64,000 nucleotides of DNA, from contig CAWBGG010000007.1 of assembly GCA_963788205.1 (NCBI GenBank), forward strand, positions 806,001 through 870,000. Direction: 5' to 3'. The notes beneath the pieces are model-generated. The model was not told the origin of the DNA, searched no databases, and saw only the letters and a list, made by a program, of their open reading frames with translations. Numbering within the stretch: the stretch's first letter is position 1; each line of letters opens with the position of its first letter. The DNA is from CAVVMA01 sp963788205 (GTDB lineage Bacteria > Desulfobacterota > Binatia > Binatales > Binataceae). Of this stretch, positions 16,266-24,921 are shown piece after piece. The position numbers and the translations under genes are program-made.

Positions 16266-16288
16266 TACTGCAATCGTGAAGCAAGCAC

Positions 16289-16579
16289 ATGCGGTTTGCC
16301 CGCTTTCGCCATAAGGGCCTTCGGCTGCTCTATGAAGACGGCAACGCCAAGGGAGTGCCCGTCGCGATGGCTGAGAAGCTGCGCAAGCTTCTATTCGCCC
16401 TCGAAACCGCCAGCGATCTTGACCAAGCCAGCCGGTTTCCGGGATGGAAGCTGCACCCGCTCAAAGGCGACCTTAAGGGATTCTGGAGCCTGACCGTTAC
16501 GGGAAACTGGCGTTTGATTTTCCGTTATGACGAAGAGACGAATGTCGCCAGCGACATCGATTTGACCGACTACCATTGA
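16289..16579 (+). CDS. higB: HigB/RelE-type toxin
   Basis: A 96-residue protein of the plasmid-maintenance killer (HigB) branch of the RelE superfamily. It shows LETASDLDQASRFPGWKLHPLKGDLKGFWSLTV followed by the strand GNWRLIFRY and a C-terminal VASDIDLTDYH. Such toxins cleave mRNA on the ribosome. It precedes its antitoxin, the usual higBA order. The stop is 12 bp before the antitoxin start. A palindromic operator lies upstream; the ribosome site is weak (GAAGCAAG). Confidence 0.9.
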   Translation: MRFARFRHKGLRLLYEDGNAKGVPVAMAEKLRKLLFALETASDLDQASRFPGWKLHPLKGDLKGFWSLTVTGNWRLIFRYDEETNVASDIDLTDYH

Positions 16580-16590
16580 GAGGGTCCGCA

Positions 16591-16890
16591 ATGCCCATGA
16601 AGAACCCGCCTCATCCGGGTGACCTGATTAGAACCGAGATCATCGAGGCCCTTGGCCTCAATGTGTCGCAGGCATCGGAGATTTTGAAAGTCCGGCGTGC
16701 CACGCTCTCGGACCTTCTACACGGCAAGGCCGCGCTCACGCCCGAAATGGCCCTGCGCATCGAAAAGGCCTTCGGCCCCGACATGAACCATCTTCTTCGT
16801 ATGCAGCTCGCGTACGATGTGGCGAAAACGCGGCAGCATTCCAGGGACATCACTGTCAAGCGATATGTTCGCTTGGGGGCTCGCGAGTAA
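16591..16890 (+). CDS. higA: HigA-type XRE antitoxin
   Basis: A 99-residue XRE-family DNA-binding antitoxin. The opening PPHPGDLIRTEIIEALGLNVSQASEILKVRRATLSDLLHGKAALTPEMA pattern is typical of HigA, with the HTH around residues 20-45. It neutralises HigB and represses the operon, probably through the palindrome at 16247-16265. The start at 16591 follows GAGAGGG by seven bases; the reading frame is open upstream through a TTG overlapping the toxin, but homology starts at the ATG. Confidence 0.9.
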   Translation: MPMKNPPHPGDLIRTEIIEALGLNVSQASEILKVRRATLSDLLHGKAALTPEMALRIEKAFGPDMNHLLRMQLAYDVAKTRQHSRDITVKRYVRLGARE

Positions 16891-16929
16891 ACCGCGCCTT
16901 GACCGCGAGCCCGAGTCTGCACGCAAGAT

Positions 16930-16949
16930 GACCGGCGGGGACGCCGGTC
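16930..16949. repeat. REP-like hairpin after higBA
   Basis: GACCGGCG and CGCCGGTC form an 8-bp stem with a GGGA loop. It lies 40 bp after the antitoxin stop. It may act as a weak terminator or be a repetitive palindrome; it lacks a T-run. Confidence 0.45.
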
Positions 16950-17097
16950 CTACTTCAAAAGGGAAGCGGCATGGAGGCCTAGGCCGCAAAACCCGAGCGC
17001 GATCCGAAGTAGGGCTGGCGTCTCGCCGGCCTTTCATAGAAAAAGTCGCAGCCTCGGAGGCTCGTCGCCTAATGATTTCCGCCTGCCGACCGGCCAG

Positions 17098-17607
17098 CTA
17101 CTCGCGCGGAGTTCTAAGCGGCAATCCGAGCGCTGATTTGGCGCGTCGGAGCAGCCAGAACACCGGCGGCGCGAGCGCTGCGGTAATCGCCGCTTGGAGC
17201 AGCATCCGCTGGCCTGCGGCGCCTTGGAGTTGGCTCCATGGCATCGGATTCGCGGTCAGCACGAATGCGCCCAGCGCATTGATGAGCGTGCCGGCGAATA
17301 CCGTGATCGCGCCGACCAGATCGCTGGTGGCGAGCAGCCGCCCCGAAATCTCGTACGACACCAGGAACACCAGCGTTACCGTGAACGCATTGAGGCCGAC
17401 CGTTGAACCCGAAAGAGCGTCGGTCGCGAAGCCCATCGCAAACGCCATCAGGGCCGTCGTTGCGCTCGGATGGCGCAGACCGAGGTCGACCGACAGGATC
17501 AGAATCAGGTGCGGAACGAAACTCCGAATCGGGAACCAGAACGGAAGGATGGTCTGAATCGCCAGGGCGGCGAAGGTCGCTACGACATACAGGGCCAACA
17601 GGCGCAT
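17098..17607 (-). CDS. mreD: Rod-shape protein MreD
   Basis: A 169-residue integral membrane protein with about five hydrophobic helices, beginning LLALYVVATFAALAIQTILPFW. It is the third gene of the mreBCD elongasome set, which positions cell-wall synthesis along the cylinder. The start shares one base with the mreC stop (TGATG), indicating coupled translation. MreD is poorly conserved in sequence, so the call rests on length, topology and position. Confidence 0.9.
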   Translation of the reverse strand: MRLLALYVVATFAALAIQTILPFWFPIRSFVPHLILILSVDLGLRHPSATTALMAFAMGFATDALSGSTVGLNAFTVTLVFLVSYEISGRLLATSDLVGAITVFAGTLINALGAFVLTANPMPWSQLQGAAGQRMLLQAAITAALAPPVFWLLRRAKSALGLPLRTPRE

Positions 17608-18467
17608 CAGCCCGGCGACGGTTCGCTGACCTTTGGCGGCTGTTGCGTGATTACCAGCACGCGGTCCAGATGCTTGAAATTGACCGCCGCGCTCACGTCG
17701 ACGCTGAGGAACAATCCGGGACCTTCGCGCCGCACCGCGCTTACGTATCCGACCAGCATCCCGTTCGGGAAGATTCCATCCAGACCCGAGCTCACCACCG
17801 GGTCGCCGGGTTTCAGGTCGTCGGCACGGTCGACGTACTTCATGGTCAGGCCGTCGTCAGGCACGCCGGCGATAATTCCGCGCGCCTGGGTGCGCTGGTC
17901 GAACGCGTCGAGCGCCGAATTATGGTCGTCGATCAGCAAGACACGCGCAGCATGGGGACTGACCGCGATGATCTTCCCGACGGCCCCGTCACGGGCCATC
18001 ACGGCCATCCCAGCCGTGATCCCGGAGTCGGCGCCGACGTCGATAATCAGGGTGCGCGACAGCCCGGTCGCATCGCTGCCGATAACCTGGGCCGCGACCG
18101 TATTGAGCCCGAGCTTGTCCTTGGCCGCATCCTTCAAGGCGAGCAGCTCGCTGAGGCGCTGGTTTTCCACCTTGAGCTCGCCGGTCCCGGCGCGCTCGGC
18201 ATTGAGTTGGGCGATTTGGGCCTTGAGCGCGTCGTTCTCGCGCTGGACGCCGACCAGATCGACGTAGCCGCGAATGAGATGAATCGCCCCGTCGGCCAGG
18301 CGCGCGGTCGCGAGTTGCACGGGCCGCAGGGCCTCCATCACGAGCGCCTGCGGCGCCGCAACGCGATCCCAGGGATGGGCGCCGGTGGAGAGCAGATGGA
18401 GCGACAGCAGCAGCAACGCGCTGGTGGTCAGCACGATACGGTTGCGCCACAGAAAAGAGCTTTTCAC
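17607..18467 (-). CDS. mreC: Rod-shape protein MreC
   Basis: A 286-residue protein with one N-terminal transmembrane helix (near residues 10-28), a coiled coil at about 75-110 (QRENDALKAQIAQLNAERAGTGELKVENQRLSELLAL in overlapping heptads), and the two beta-barrel MreC domain (SRTLIIDVGADSGITAGMAV, GIIAGVPDDGLTMKYVDR, PVVSSGLDGIFPNGMLVGYV). It is periplasmic and links MreB to penicillin-binding proteins. It lies between mreB and mreD with overlapping or near-adjacent ends. Confidence 0.95.
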   Translation of the reverse strand: MKSSFLWRNRIVLTTSALLLLSLHLLSTGAHPWDRVAAPQALVMEALRPVQLATARLADGAIHLIRGYVDLVGVQRENDALKAQIAQLNAERAGTGELKVENQRLSELLALKDAAKDKLGLNTVAAQVIGSDATGLSRTLIIDVGADSGITAGMAVMARDGAVGKIIAVSPHAARVLLIDDHNSALDAFDQRTQARGIIAGVPDDGLTMKYVDRADDLKPGDPVVSSGLDGIFPNGMLVGYVSAVRREGPGLFLSVDVSAAVNFKHLDRVLVITQQPPKVSEPSPG

Positions 18468-18522
18468 CCGCTTGTGACCCGATTCGAGCGTGCAGCCCGG
18501 GTCGCGCCGCGCCCGTGTCGGC

Positions 18523-19557
<1,035 letters not shown>

Positions 19558-19743
19558 TGGAACTCTGGCCCCCCAGCCTGCCGCCCACGGCTTGAGTCGC
19601 CGCAGGCGCCATCACCCCTGAACTCCTGCCACATCCGCCGCCCGGCGGGCGGTTCGGCAGCCCAAAACCGGCCAAAACTGCGGTTCGCCCCGGTTGCACC
19701 GTCAAAGTAACAGAGAAAAATCGGGGCGGCAAGGCAAGGGCAA

Positions 19744-19772
19744 TTTGCGCGCGGAAAACTTGGGTCTATATT
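19744..19772 (+). promoter_or_regulatory. Candidate promoter for ppiD with almost no leader
   Basis: TTGCGC (19744-19749) and TATATT (19767-19772) are 17 bp apart, and the ATG is at 19783, only ten bases after the -10. No Shine-Dalgarno is visible. The transcript would start at or within a few bases of the start codon. Confidence 0.4.
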
Positions 19773-19782
19773 ATAAGTTACG

Positions 19783-21702
19783 ATGCTTCACGCTTTTCGC
19801 CGCCATGCATATTCGTGGATGATCAGGGCCATCCTGTTCCTGATCGTTCTGGTGTTTGCGTTCTGGGGAATCGGCACCGGCCTGTTCAACCAGGTCCATC
19901 CGATCGCTTCGGTTAACGGCCAGACCATTCTGGCCGACGAGGTTGACCGGCAGGCCGATCAGATGCGGCGCAGTCTTCAGCGGATGTACGGCGGCGACGC
20001 GGCCGAGGCACTCAAGCAGATGAACCTTCGCCACGAGGCGGTCGAGCAGTTGATCGAGGCGCGGCTGGTCCAGAGCGAAGCGGGCCGTATCGGCCTGGAA
20101 GTCAGTGACGCCGATCTCCAGAGCCGGATCGCGGAGAGCAAAGGCTTCCAGGTCAACGGGCAATTCGACTTCGATACCTACCAAGCCGTGCTGCGCGAGA
20201 ACGATCTTACGCCGGCCGACTTCGAGCGCGAGGAGCGCGCGGCGATGACCGCCGATCTGCTGCGCGGGATGGTAGCGCAGGCCGTGCAGGTCAGCGACGC
20301 CGCGGCGCGGCTCGATTTCGACCAGCGTAACGCCAAGCTGGCGCTCGCCTACATGGCGATACCCGCCTCGCAGTTCGCGGCCAGGCAGAACCCGACCGAC
20401 CAGCAGATCGCCGATTTCTACAAACGCACCGGCGAGAAATTCCGCGAGCCGGAACGCGTGCAGATCGTTCTGGCCGACTACGATTCCGCAGCGCTGGCCG
20501 AAAAGATCAACCCCTCCGACCAGGAGATCGAGGACTACTACAACAGGAACAAGGCCACCACGTTCACCCATCCGTTTCAGGCCCGCGCGCGGCATATCCT
20601 GATCAGCGTTCAGGCGGGGGCAACCGACAAGGAAAAAGCCGCCGCCAAGGCCAAGGCCGAGGGAATCCTGGCCCAGGTCAAGGCGCATCCGAAGGAATTC
20701 GCGTCATTGGCCGCGAAATACTCCGATGATCCCGGCACCAAGGACAACGCCGGCGATCTGGGCTACTTCGGCCGCGGTCAGATGGTAAAGCCGTTCGAGG
20801 ATGCGGTCTTCAAGCTCAAGCCCGGGCAGTTCACGATGGTCCAGAGCCAGTTCGGCTATCACGTTATCCAGGCCGAAGACTCGCGGCCGGCGCGGGTCGA
20901 TACCCTCGCCGAGGCCCGGCCCGACATTATCGACGCGCTGCGCCGGAAAGCCGGCGGCGAAATCGCCCACAAGGACCTCCAGCAGGATCTCTCGGCGGCG
21001 CTCGGCGGCCAGGACTTGAGCGAGCTCGCACGCAAGCGCGGACTGCAACCTATCGAGACTCCGTTTTTCGCCGCTGATGAGCCGGTCAAGGGCGCCGAGA
21101 AAAGTCCCGAATTGGCGCGCGAGGCGTTCAAGATGCAGGACGGCGATATTCGCGCGATCACCGCCGCGAGCGGCGCATCGTACCTGCTTAAATTGGTGAA
21201 ACGGCAGCCGTCGCGCATCCCGCCACTGAAGGAAATCGAGCCCAAGGTCCGCGCGGCGCTCGTGCAGGAGATGGCCGAGCGGGCGGCGCGCGATTTCGCC
21301 CAGTCGCTGCTCAAGCAGATCAAAACCACCGACGACTTCACCAAGGCCGCGGCGAGCAACAAGCTCGAAGTCCACAGCACCGGCGAGTTCAGCCGCGCTG
21401 AAGGCACCGTGCCGGTTATCGGCCGCTTTCCCGAGGTGACCGACGCGGCCGGACTGGTCGTCAAGCTGCCCGGCGTGATCGATCGCGTGATGGAGCAGGG
21501 CGGCGATTCGTATCTCTTCGAGGTGTTAAGCCGCAGACCGCCCGATGACGAGGAATGGAAGAAAGAAGGGCCGGCCTTTACCGATCGGATCCTGGAGCAG
21601 CGGCGGGAGCAAGCCTGGGGCCACTTTCTGAGCGGATTGAAGGAACACGCCAGGATTACGGTCAACGCCAATCAGCTCGGCGAAGCGCCGGCCGAGTCCT
21701 AG
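19783..21702 (+). CDS. ppiD: PpiD-type periplasmic peptidyl-prolyl isomerase/chaperone
   Basis: A 639-residue protein with an N-terminal anchor (AILFLIVLVFAFWGIGTGLF) and a SurA_N/PpiD chaperone domain (ASVNGQTILADEVDRQ...LIEARLVQSEAGRIGLEVSDADLQ). A parvulin rotamase domain spans about residues 268-366 (ARHILISV, FASLAAKYSDDPGTKDNAGDLGYFGRGQMVKPFEDA, FGYHVIQ). A second degenerate rotamase-like C-terminal region follows. Fitting the PpiD architecture, it would be anchored in the inner membrane and help newly exported outer-membrane proteins fold. It lacks a clear ribosome site and may be leaderless. Confidence 0.92.
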   Translation: MLHAFRRHAYSWMIRAILFLIVLVFAFWGIGTGLFNQVHPIASVNGQTILADEVDRQADQMRRSLQRMYGGDAAEALKQMNLRHEAVEQLIEARLVQSEAGRIGLEVSDADLQSRIAESKGFQVNGQFDFDTYQAVLRENDLTPADFEREERAAMTADLLRGMVAQAVQVSDAAARLDFDQRNAKLALAYMAIPASQFAARQNPTDQQIADFYKRTGEKFREPERVQIVLADYDSAALAEKINPSDQEIEDYYNRNKATTFTHPFQARARHILISVQAGATDKEKAAAKAKAEGILAQVKAHPKEFASLAAKYSDDPGTKDNAGDLGYFGRGQMVKPFEDAVFKLKPGQFTMVQSQFGYHVIQAEDSRPARVDTLAEARPDIIDALRRKAGGEIAHKDLQQDLSAALGGQDLSELARKRGLQPIETPFFAADEPVKGAEKSPELAREAFKMQDGDIRAITAASGASYLLKLVKRQPSRIPPLKEIEPKVRAALVQEMAERAARDFAQSLLKQIKTTDDFTKAAASNKLEVHSTGEFSRAEGTVPVIGRFPEVTDAAGLVVKLPGVIDRVMEQGGDSYLFEVLSRRPPDDEEWKKEGPAFTDRILEQRREQAWGHFLSGLKEHARITVNANQLGEAPAES

Positions 21703-21763
21703 ATGTAGGCCGGGCCAAGCGGTATCCCGCACAGGCTGTATCGCGCGCAAGCCGTATCCATCG

Positions 21764-22591
21764 ATGGACCATTCGTCGAACGACCATCCGGACTCGATTC
21801 CCAAACGCGTGGACACGAGCGAGTTCTTCCTTCCGGGCTCGGGCGTGAGCGCGCTGTTGATTCACGGCCTCACCGGCACGCCCTACGAGATGCGATTCCT
21901 CGGCGAGCGGCTGGCGGCCGCCAGCGTGCGCGTGCGCGGCGTGCGGCTGGCCGGACACGCCGGAGCGCCCGAAGAGCTGGCCGGCGCGAATTACAACGAT
22001 TGGTACCAGAGCGTGGTCGTCGGCTTCGAGCAATTGCGCAGCTTCGGCGAGCCCAACGTCGTGGTGGGACTCTCGATGGGCGCCGTGTTGGCCGCGCGGC
22101 TCGCGCTGGATCAGCCCCAGGAGGTAGCCGGAATCGCGATGCTCTCCTCGGCGCTGTTCCTGGACCGCAAAGCCGTGGCGCTGTTCACGATGATGCGGCT
22201 GCTGGGTTCGCTGACCCGCCGGATCTTTCTGAGCAGCGCGGGCTCCGACATCCACGACGACGCGGCGCGCCGGATTCATCCGAGCTCGCGCCTGATGCCG
22301 CTGTGCGGGCCGATCGACCTTATGGCGCTCCAGCGGATCGTGCGGCCGCGGATTTCCGACCTGAGGCAACCGGCGCTGATCGCGCACAGCCATCAGGACC
22401 ACACCTGCCCGTACGATCGCAACGTCGAGTTCCTGATGGGGCACATCGGCAGTGCGCAGAAGCGGCTGGTGGAGCTCCACGAGAGCTATCACGTGATCAC
22501 GGTCGATATGGAAAAGGATCGCGTCGCAGCCGAGGTGCTGGCGTTCGTCGAGCCCTTCCGCGCCGCCCGCCCCACGCGCGCCGCAGTCTGA
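21764..22591 (+). CDS. Alpha/beta hydrolase, Est30-like carboxylesterase
   Basis: A 275-residue alpha/beta hydrolase. LLIHGLTGTPYEMRFLGERLA holds the oxyanion motif, GLSMGAVLAARLAL the nucleophilic Ser, SHQDHTCPYDRN the Asp and SYHVITVDMEKDR the His. This arrangement matches small carboxylesterases and monoacylglycerol-lipase-like enzymes that cleave short esters. It starts 62 bp after ppiD on the same strand and may be co-transcribed. The natural substrate is unknown. Confidence 0.88.
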   Translation: MDHSSNDHPDSIPKRVDTSEFFLPGSGVSALLIHGLTGTPYEMRFLGERLAAASVRVRGVRLAGHAGAPEELAGANYNDWYQSVVVGFEQLRSFGEPNVVVGLSMGAVLAARLALDQPQEVAGIAMLSSALFLDRKAVALFTMMRLLGSLTRRIFLSSAGSDIHDDAARRIHPSSRLMPLCGPIDLMALQRIVRPRISDLRQPALIAHSHQDHTCPYDRNVEFLMGHIGSAQKRLVELHESYHVITVDMEKDRVAAEVLAFVEPFRAARPTRAAV

Positions 22592-22672
22592 TCGCGGGTG
22601 AGCCTTCCCTGCTCACGCCCGCTTCGCTAGTGTCTTTTGATTCGGTCGCGCCGCGCAGACCGGCCCGGACGA

Positions 22673-22748
22673 GCCACCCTAGCTCAGTTGGTAGAGCAGC
22701 TGATTCGTAATCAGCAGGTCGTCGGTTCGAATCCGACGGGTGGCTCCA
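22673..22748 (+). tRNA. tRNA-Thr (anticodon CGT)
   Basis: A complete 76-base cloverleaf. The acceptor GCCACCC pairs with GGGTGGC, the D arm is GCTC/GAGC, and the anticodon stem GCTGA/TCAGC carries loop TTCGTAA (anticodon CGT, reading ACG). The T arm is GTCGG-TTCGAAT-CCGAC and CCA is encoded. The 3' part is copied twice downstream, at 23977-24014 and 24730-24772, marking this gene as an integration target. Confidence 0.97.
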
Positions 22749-23163
22749 ACGAAATCAAGGGGCTGCGGAGCCTTCCGCCGCCTCCATCCCCGACCTTCGC
22801 GGTTCCCGGCGCCAATAGGGTAGCAGGCTCACCACTCCCTGCTGAAGGCTTAGAGCGCCGCGCGCGGGGTGGCGACGAGAGGGCGAGCCGCGACGGGCGA
22901 GCTTCGCGCGGTGCCAGCGTTCAACGGGCGCACGACCGGGCGACGAAGCCCTTGCTACCTGTGCTGGCGCCAATCGGCATGTCGTTACCGAAAATTCGGA
23001 TCTAATTTTCGACAACGACAGCTCTAAACTATTACTTGGCAAACTCGCGTGATGTTTAGTACAAGGCCGGGCACGTTGAGCACAGTTGACCGAGACGCTG
23101 GCTTTTATCCTGTCGTGCTGGGTTACTATAGCGCGAGCCCCGGCGGAGGTGCTGAAGATTATC

Positions 23164-23976
23164 ATGAAAGTGTGCCCATTTTGTCGCGAGGAAATACACA
23201 GCGAGGCAATTAGGTGCAGGTATTGTTCCTCCGCACTGTTTCCCGCGCAGACTCAATCTGAAATCGACGGTTCCACGCTCCTCGCGAAGGCTGGCCAGGT
23301 CGTCTACGTTCTTGATCGAGATTTGATCCGGTTCGCGAAATTCGCTGCAGCGGTTCTAGCCGTATTTGTCACTGTCGGGCTGGTTCTGTACAGCGTCGAC
23401 TTGAAACAAGTTGGCAAAGAAGCTCGCGATTCCGCCGACGTTGTGGCAAAGGAACGATCGGAATTCGAACACCAGCTCACTACTGCGCAGTCTACGCTGA
23501 CCCAAGGATCCCAAAAACTACAAAAACTGAATGAGCAGATCGACTCTCTGAATTCACAGCTCACTTCAAAGACACAGACCCTCAACGATCTCAACGCGCT
23601 TGTTGAGAAGGAGGGCGGTTCAGCGTTGCAACAGGCCGCGAAAAATGTCGTTCCGCTTTCCGCTCAAGTTATCGTGAGGGCGAGCGCGATCGAGAGCGGC
23701 CATAACATGAAGCCTGGATATCCAATCTATAACTTCTCTCTTAAAATCGACGCGCCGAAAACTGTTTTGGACCGGATAAGCTCTGTTAAGTACCAATTCA
23801 ATCATCCATCGTTTGAGTGGCCGGTTCAGACTGTCGACGACGCCAGTACGGGATTCCGCGTCACTTGGCAAGGCTGGGGATGCATCGACTCAATTGAGAT
23901 CGTAATCAATCCAAAATCGAGCGAGGATAAGAAAGGAGAAATTAAGCTTGACCAGTGCGCCGCTCTGGGATGGTAG
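23164..23976 (+). CDS. Membrane-anchored zinc-ribbon, coiled-coil, pYEATS-like protein
   Basis: A 270-residue protein with four parts. Residues 4-21 form a zinc ribbon (CxxC-x10-CxxC: C4, C7, C18, C21). Residues 58-79 form one transmembrane helix. Residues 90-150 form a Gln/Ser/Leu-rich coiled coil. Residues 165-268 are a beta domain with SSVKYQFNHPSFEWP and a GWGCIDS turn. That last pattern (V-x-Y-x-x-x-HP-x-F-x-x-P then G-W-G) matches the prokaryotic YEATS-like domain, which has been linked to conflict systems; I assign it by motif only. ATG 23164 is preferred because the zinc ribbon starts there and GGAGGTG lies upstream. The stop lies directly against the tRNA-Thr 3' copy. GC content is lower than in its surroundings. 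Confidence 0.65.
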   Translation: MKVCPFCREEIHSEAIRCRYCSSALFPAQTQSEIDGSTLLAKAGQVVYVLDRDLIRFAKFAAAVLAVFVTVGLVLYSVDLKQVGKEARDSADVVAKERSEFEHQLTTAQSTLTQGSQKLQKLNEQIDSLNSQLTSKTQTLNDLNALVEKEGGSALQQAAKNVVPLSAQVIVRASAIESGHNMKPGYPIYNFSLKIDAPKTVLDRISSVKYQFNHPSFEWPVQTVDDASTGFRVTWQGWGCIDSIEIVINPKSSEDKKGEIKLDQCAALGW

Positions 23977-24014
23977 TCAGCAGGTCGTCGGTTCGAATCC
24001 GACGGGTGGCTCCA
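23977..24014 (+). repeat. Copy of tRNA-Thr 3' end (att-like, second)
   Basis: These 38 bp are identical to bases 22711-22748 of the tRNA gene, including the T arm, acceptor strand and CCA. The upstream tRNA half is absent, so it is not a gene. It begins immediately after the stop codon of the pYEATS-like gene. Confidence 0.92.
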
Positions 24015-24110
24015 GAAAATACAATCGAGTCAATTTAGAGAGATAGGCCGATCCGATAGGTTTGCCATCGTTACTCCGTCTCGCTGCTGTGTCACCCTTA
24101 AAGCCGCGGG

Positions 24111-24365
24111 TTAGCTCAGTAGGCGATCATATTCGGCATGATCGCCGATCCAGAACCACAAGATTCCGCCCTCGACATCAATTCCGAGGCTGCGATGATG
24201 AAGCCCGACTCGGCACGACCAAAACCGGCCCGCGCGCTTGAGCTGAAGAGAGGGGTGACGAGGATTATCCTTGAGAAGGCGGTACTTCTCATCCGCCAAG
24301 CGCTGGACCGCCGGTCGCAGGCCTCGGTAACAGGCCCAAAACTTCGGAGAGGCGAAGTGCCTCAA
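24111..24365 (-). CDS. RelE/ParE-type toxin
   Basis: An 84-residue protein with the RelE/ParE fold pattern: HFASPKFWACYRGLRPAVQRLADEKYRLLKDNPRHPSLQLK, then RFWSCRVGLHHRSLGIDV, ending in IGDHAEYDRLLS. The YDRLL-type C-terminus is common in chromosomal toxins of this family, which act as ribosome-dependent RNases or gyrase poisons. The start overlaps the antitoxin stop by 4 bp, so the order is antitoxin-toxin on the minus strand. It sits inside the 0.76-kb segment bounded by tRNA-Thr copies. Confidence 0.85.
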   Translation of the reverse strand: MRHFASPKFWACYRGLRPAVQRLADEKYRLLKDNPRHPSLQLKRAGRFWSCRVGLHHRSLGIDVEGGILWFWIGDHAEYDRLLS

Positions 24366-24562
24366 AACTCGGTGGATTTTCCCGCCGCATGGGCACGAAG
24401 GGCTTCATCGGCAAGCGCGTCGAGTTTCCCCGCTTTTACATCTCGCTCGATCTGGCGATCCCATGCAGCCGCATCAAATTCAGCGAACCACTGCCGAAAC
24501 TGTGCAAGTTCCTCAGCCGAGAGACCGGAGATTCTCTTCTCGAGGGCTTCGAGTTTACTCAT
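24362..24562 (-). CDS. Small antitoxin partner of the RelE-type toxin
   Basis: A 66-residue acidic helical protein starting MSKLEALEKRISGLSAEELAQFRQWFAEFDAAAWDRQIERDV, with a flexible ALRAHAAGKSTEF tail. Proteins of this shape regularly precede RelE toxins, and the tail probably wraps the toxin. There is no obvious HTH or ribbon-helix-helix, so autoregulation is uncertain. It overlaps the toxin by 4 bp. The reading frame continues upstream to about 24790, but homology begins at ATG 24562. Confidence 0.82.
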   Translation of the reverse strand: MSKLEALEKRISGLSAEELAQFRQWFAEFDAAAWDRQIERDVKAGKLDALADEALRAHAAGKSTEF

Positions 24563-24729
24563 AGAAGAAACGATACCACCTTCTCTTTTTGCGGGCCAAT
24601 GCCTGTCCCACGAGCAGCCGCCCGCGCGTGCCCGCGTGGGAGCAAACCGCTGTCGTGCCGGTCGCGTCGAAGGCCGAAGGTATAGATCCCTCCGCCCAAG
24701 TCGGAGACTCCGAGTGGATTCCATGCTCA

Positions 24730-24772
24730 CGTAATCAGCAGGTCGTCGGTTCGGATCCGACGGGTGGCTCCA
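24730..24772 (+). repeat. Copy of tRNA-Thr 3' end (att-like, third)
   Basis: These 43 bp match 22706-22748 of the tRNA gene with one mismatch in the T loop (TTCGGAT for TTCGAAT). It marks the right edge of the tRNA-associated segments. Sequence after it (to about 24848) resembles that after the second copy. Confidence 0.9.
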
Positions 24773-24921
24773 GCAGTCCAATCCGCCCAACTTAGAGAGA
24801 TGGCCGATCCGACAGGCTTGCCCTCGTCACTTCGCTCGCTGCTGTGTCGTCGTTTTCGCGTTGGGACGTTTCGCAATCCTGATAGTAGACTGCCTCGAGC
24901 GCCAGTATTCGCGGGAACCTG

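Larger units (their letters stand above)
22749..24772. mobile_element. Tandem cargo segments at the tRNA-Thr 3' end
   Basis: Three tRNA-Thr 3' ends delimit two segments. Segment 1 (22749-24014) carries the pYEATS-like membrane protein. Segment 2 (24015-24772) carries a RelE-type TA pair. The repeats are 38 bp identical (23977-24014) and 43 bp with one mismatch (24730-24772). Similarity also continues for about 75 bp past the second and third copies (to roughly 24094 and 24848), at about 80% by eye. No integrase gene is present. The layout fits successive integrations into a tRNA gene, or a tandem duplication followed by divergence. Less GC-rich cargo supports acquisition. Confidence 0.75.

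Noticed and set aside
23977..24772. Additional tRNA-Thr genes
   Set aside because: Only the 3' third is present at 23977 and 24730; D arm and 5' acceptor strand are missing.
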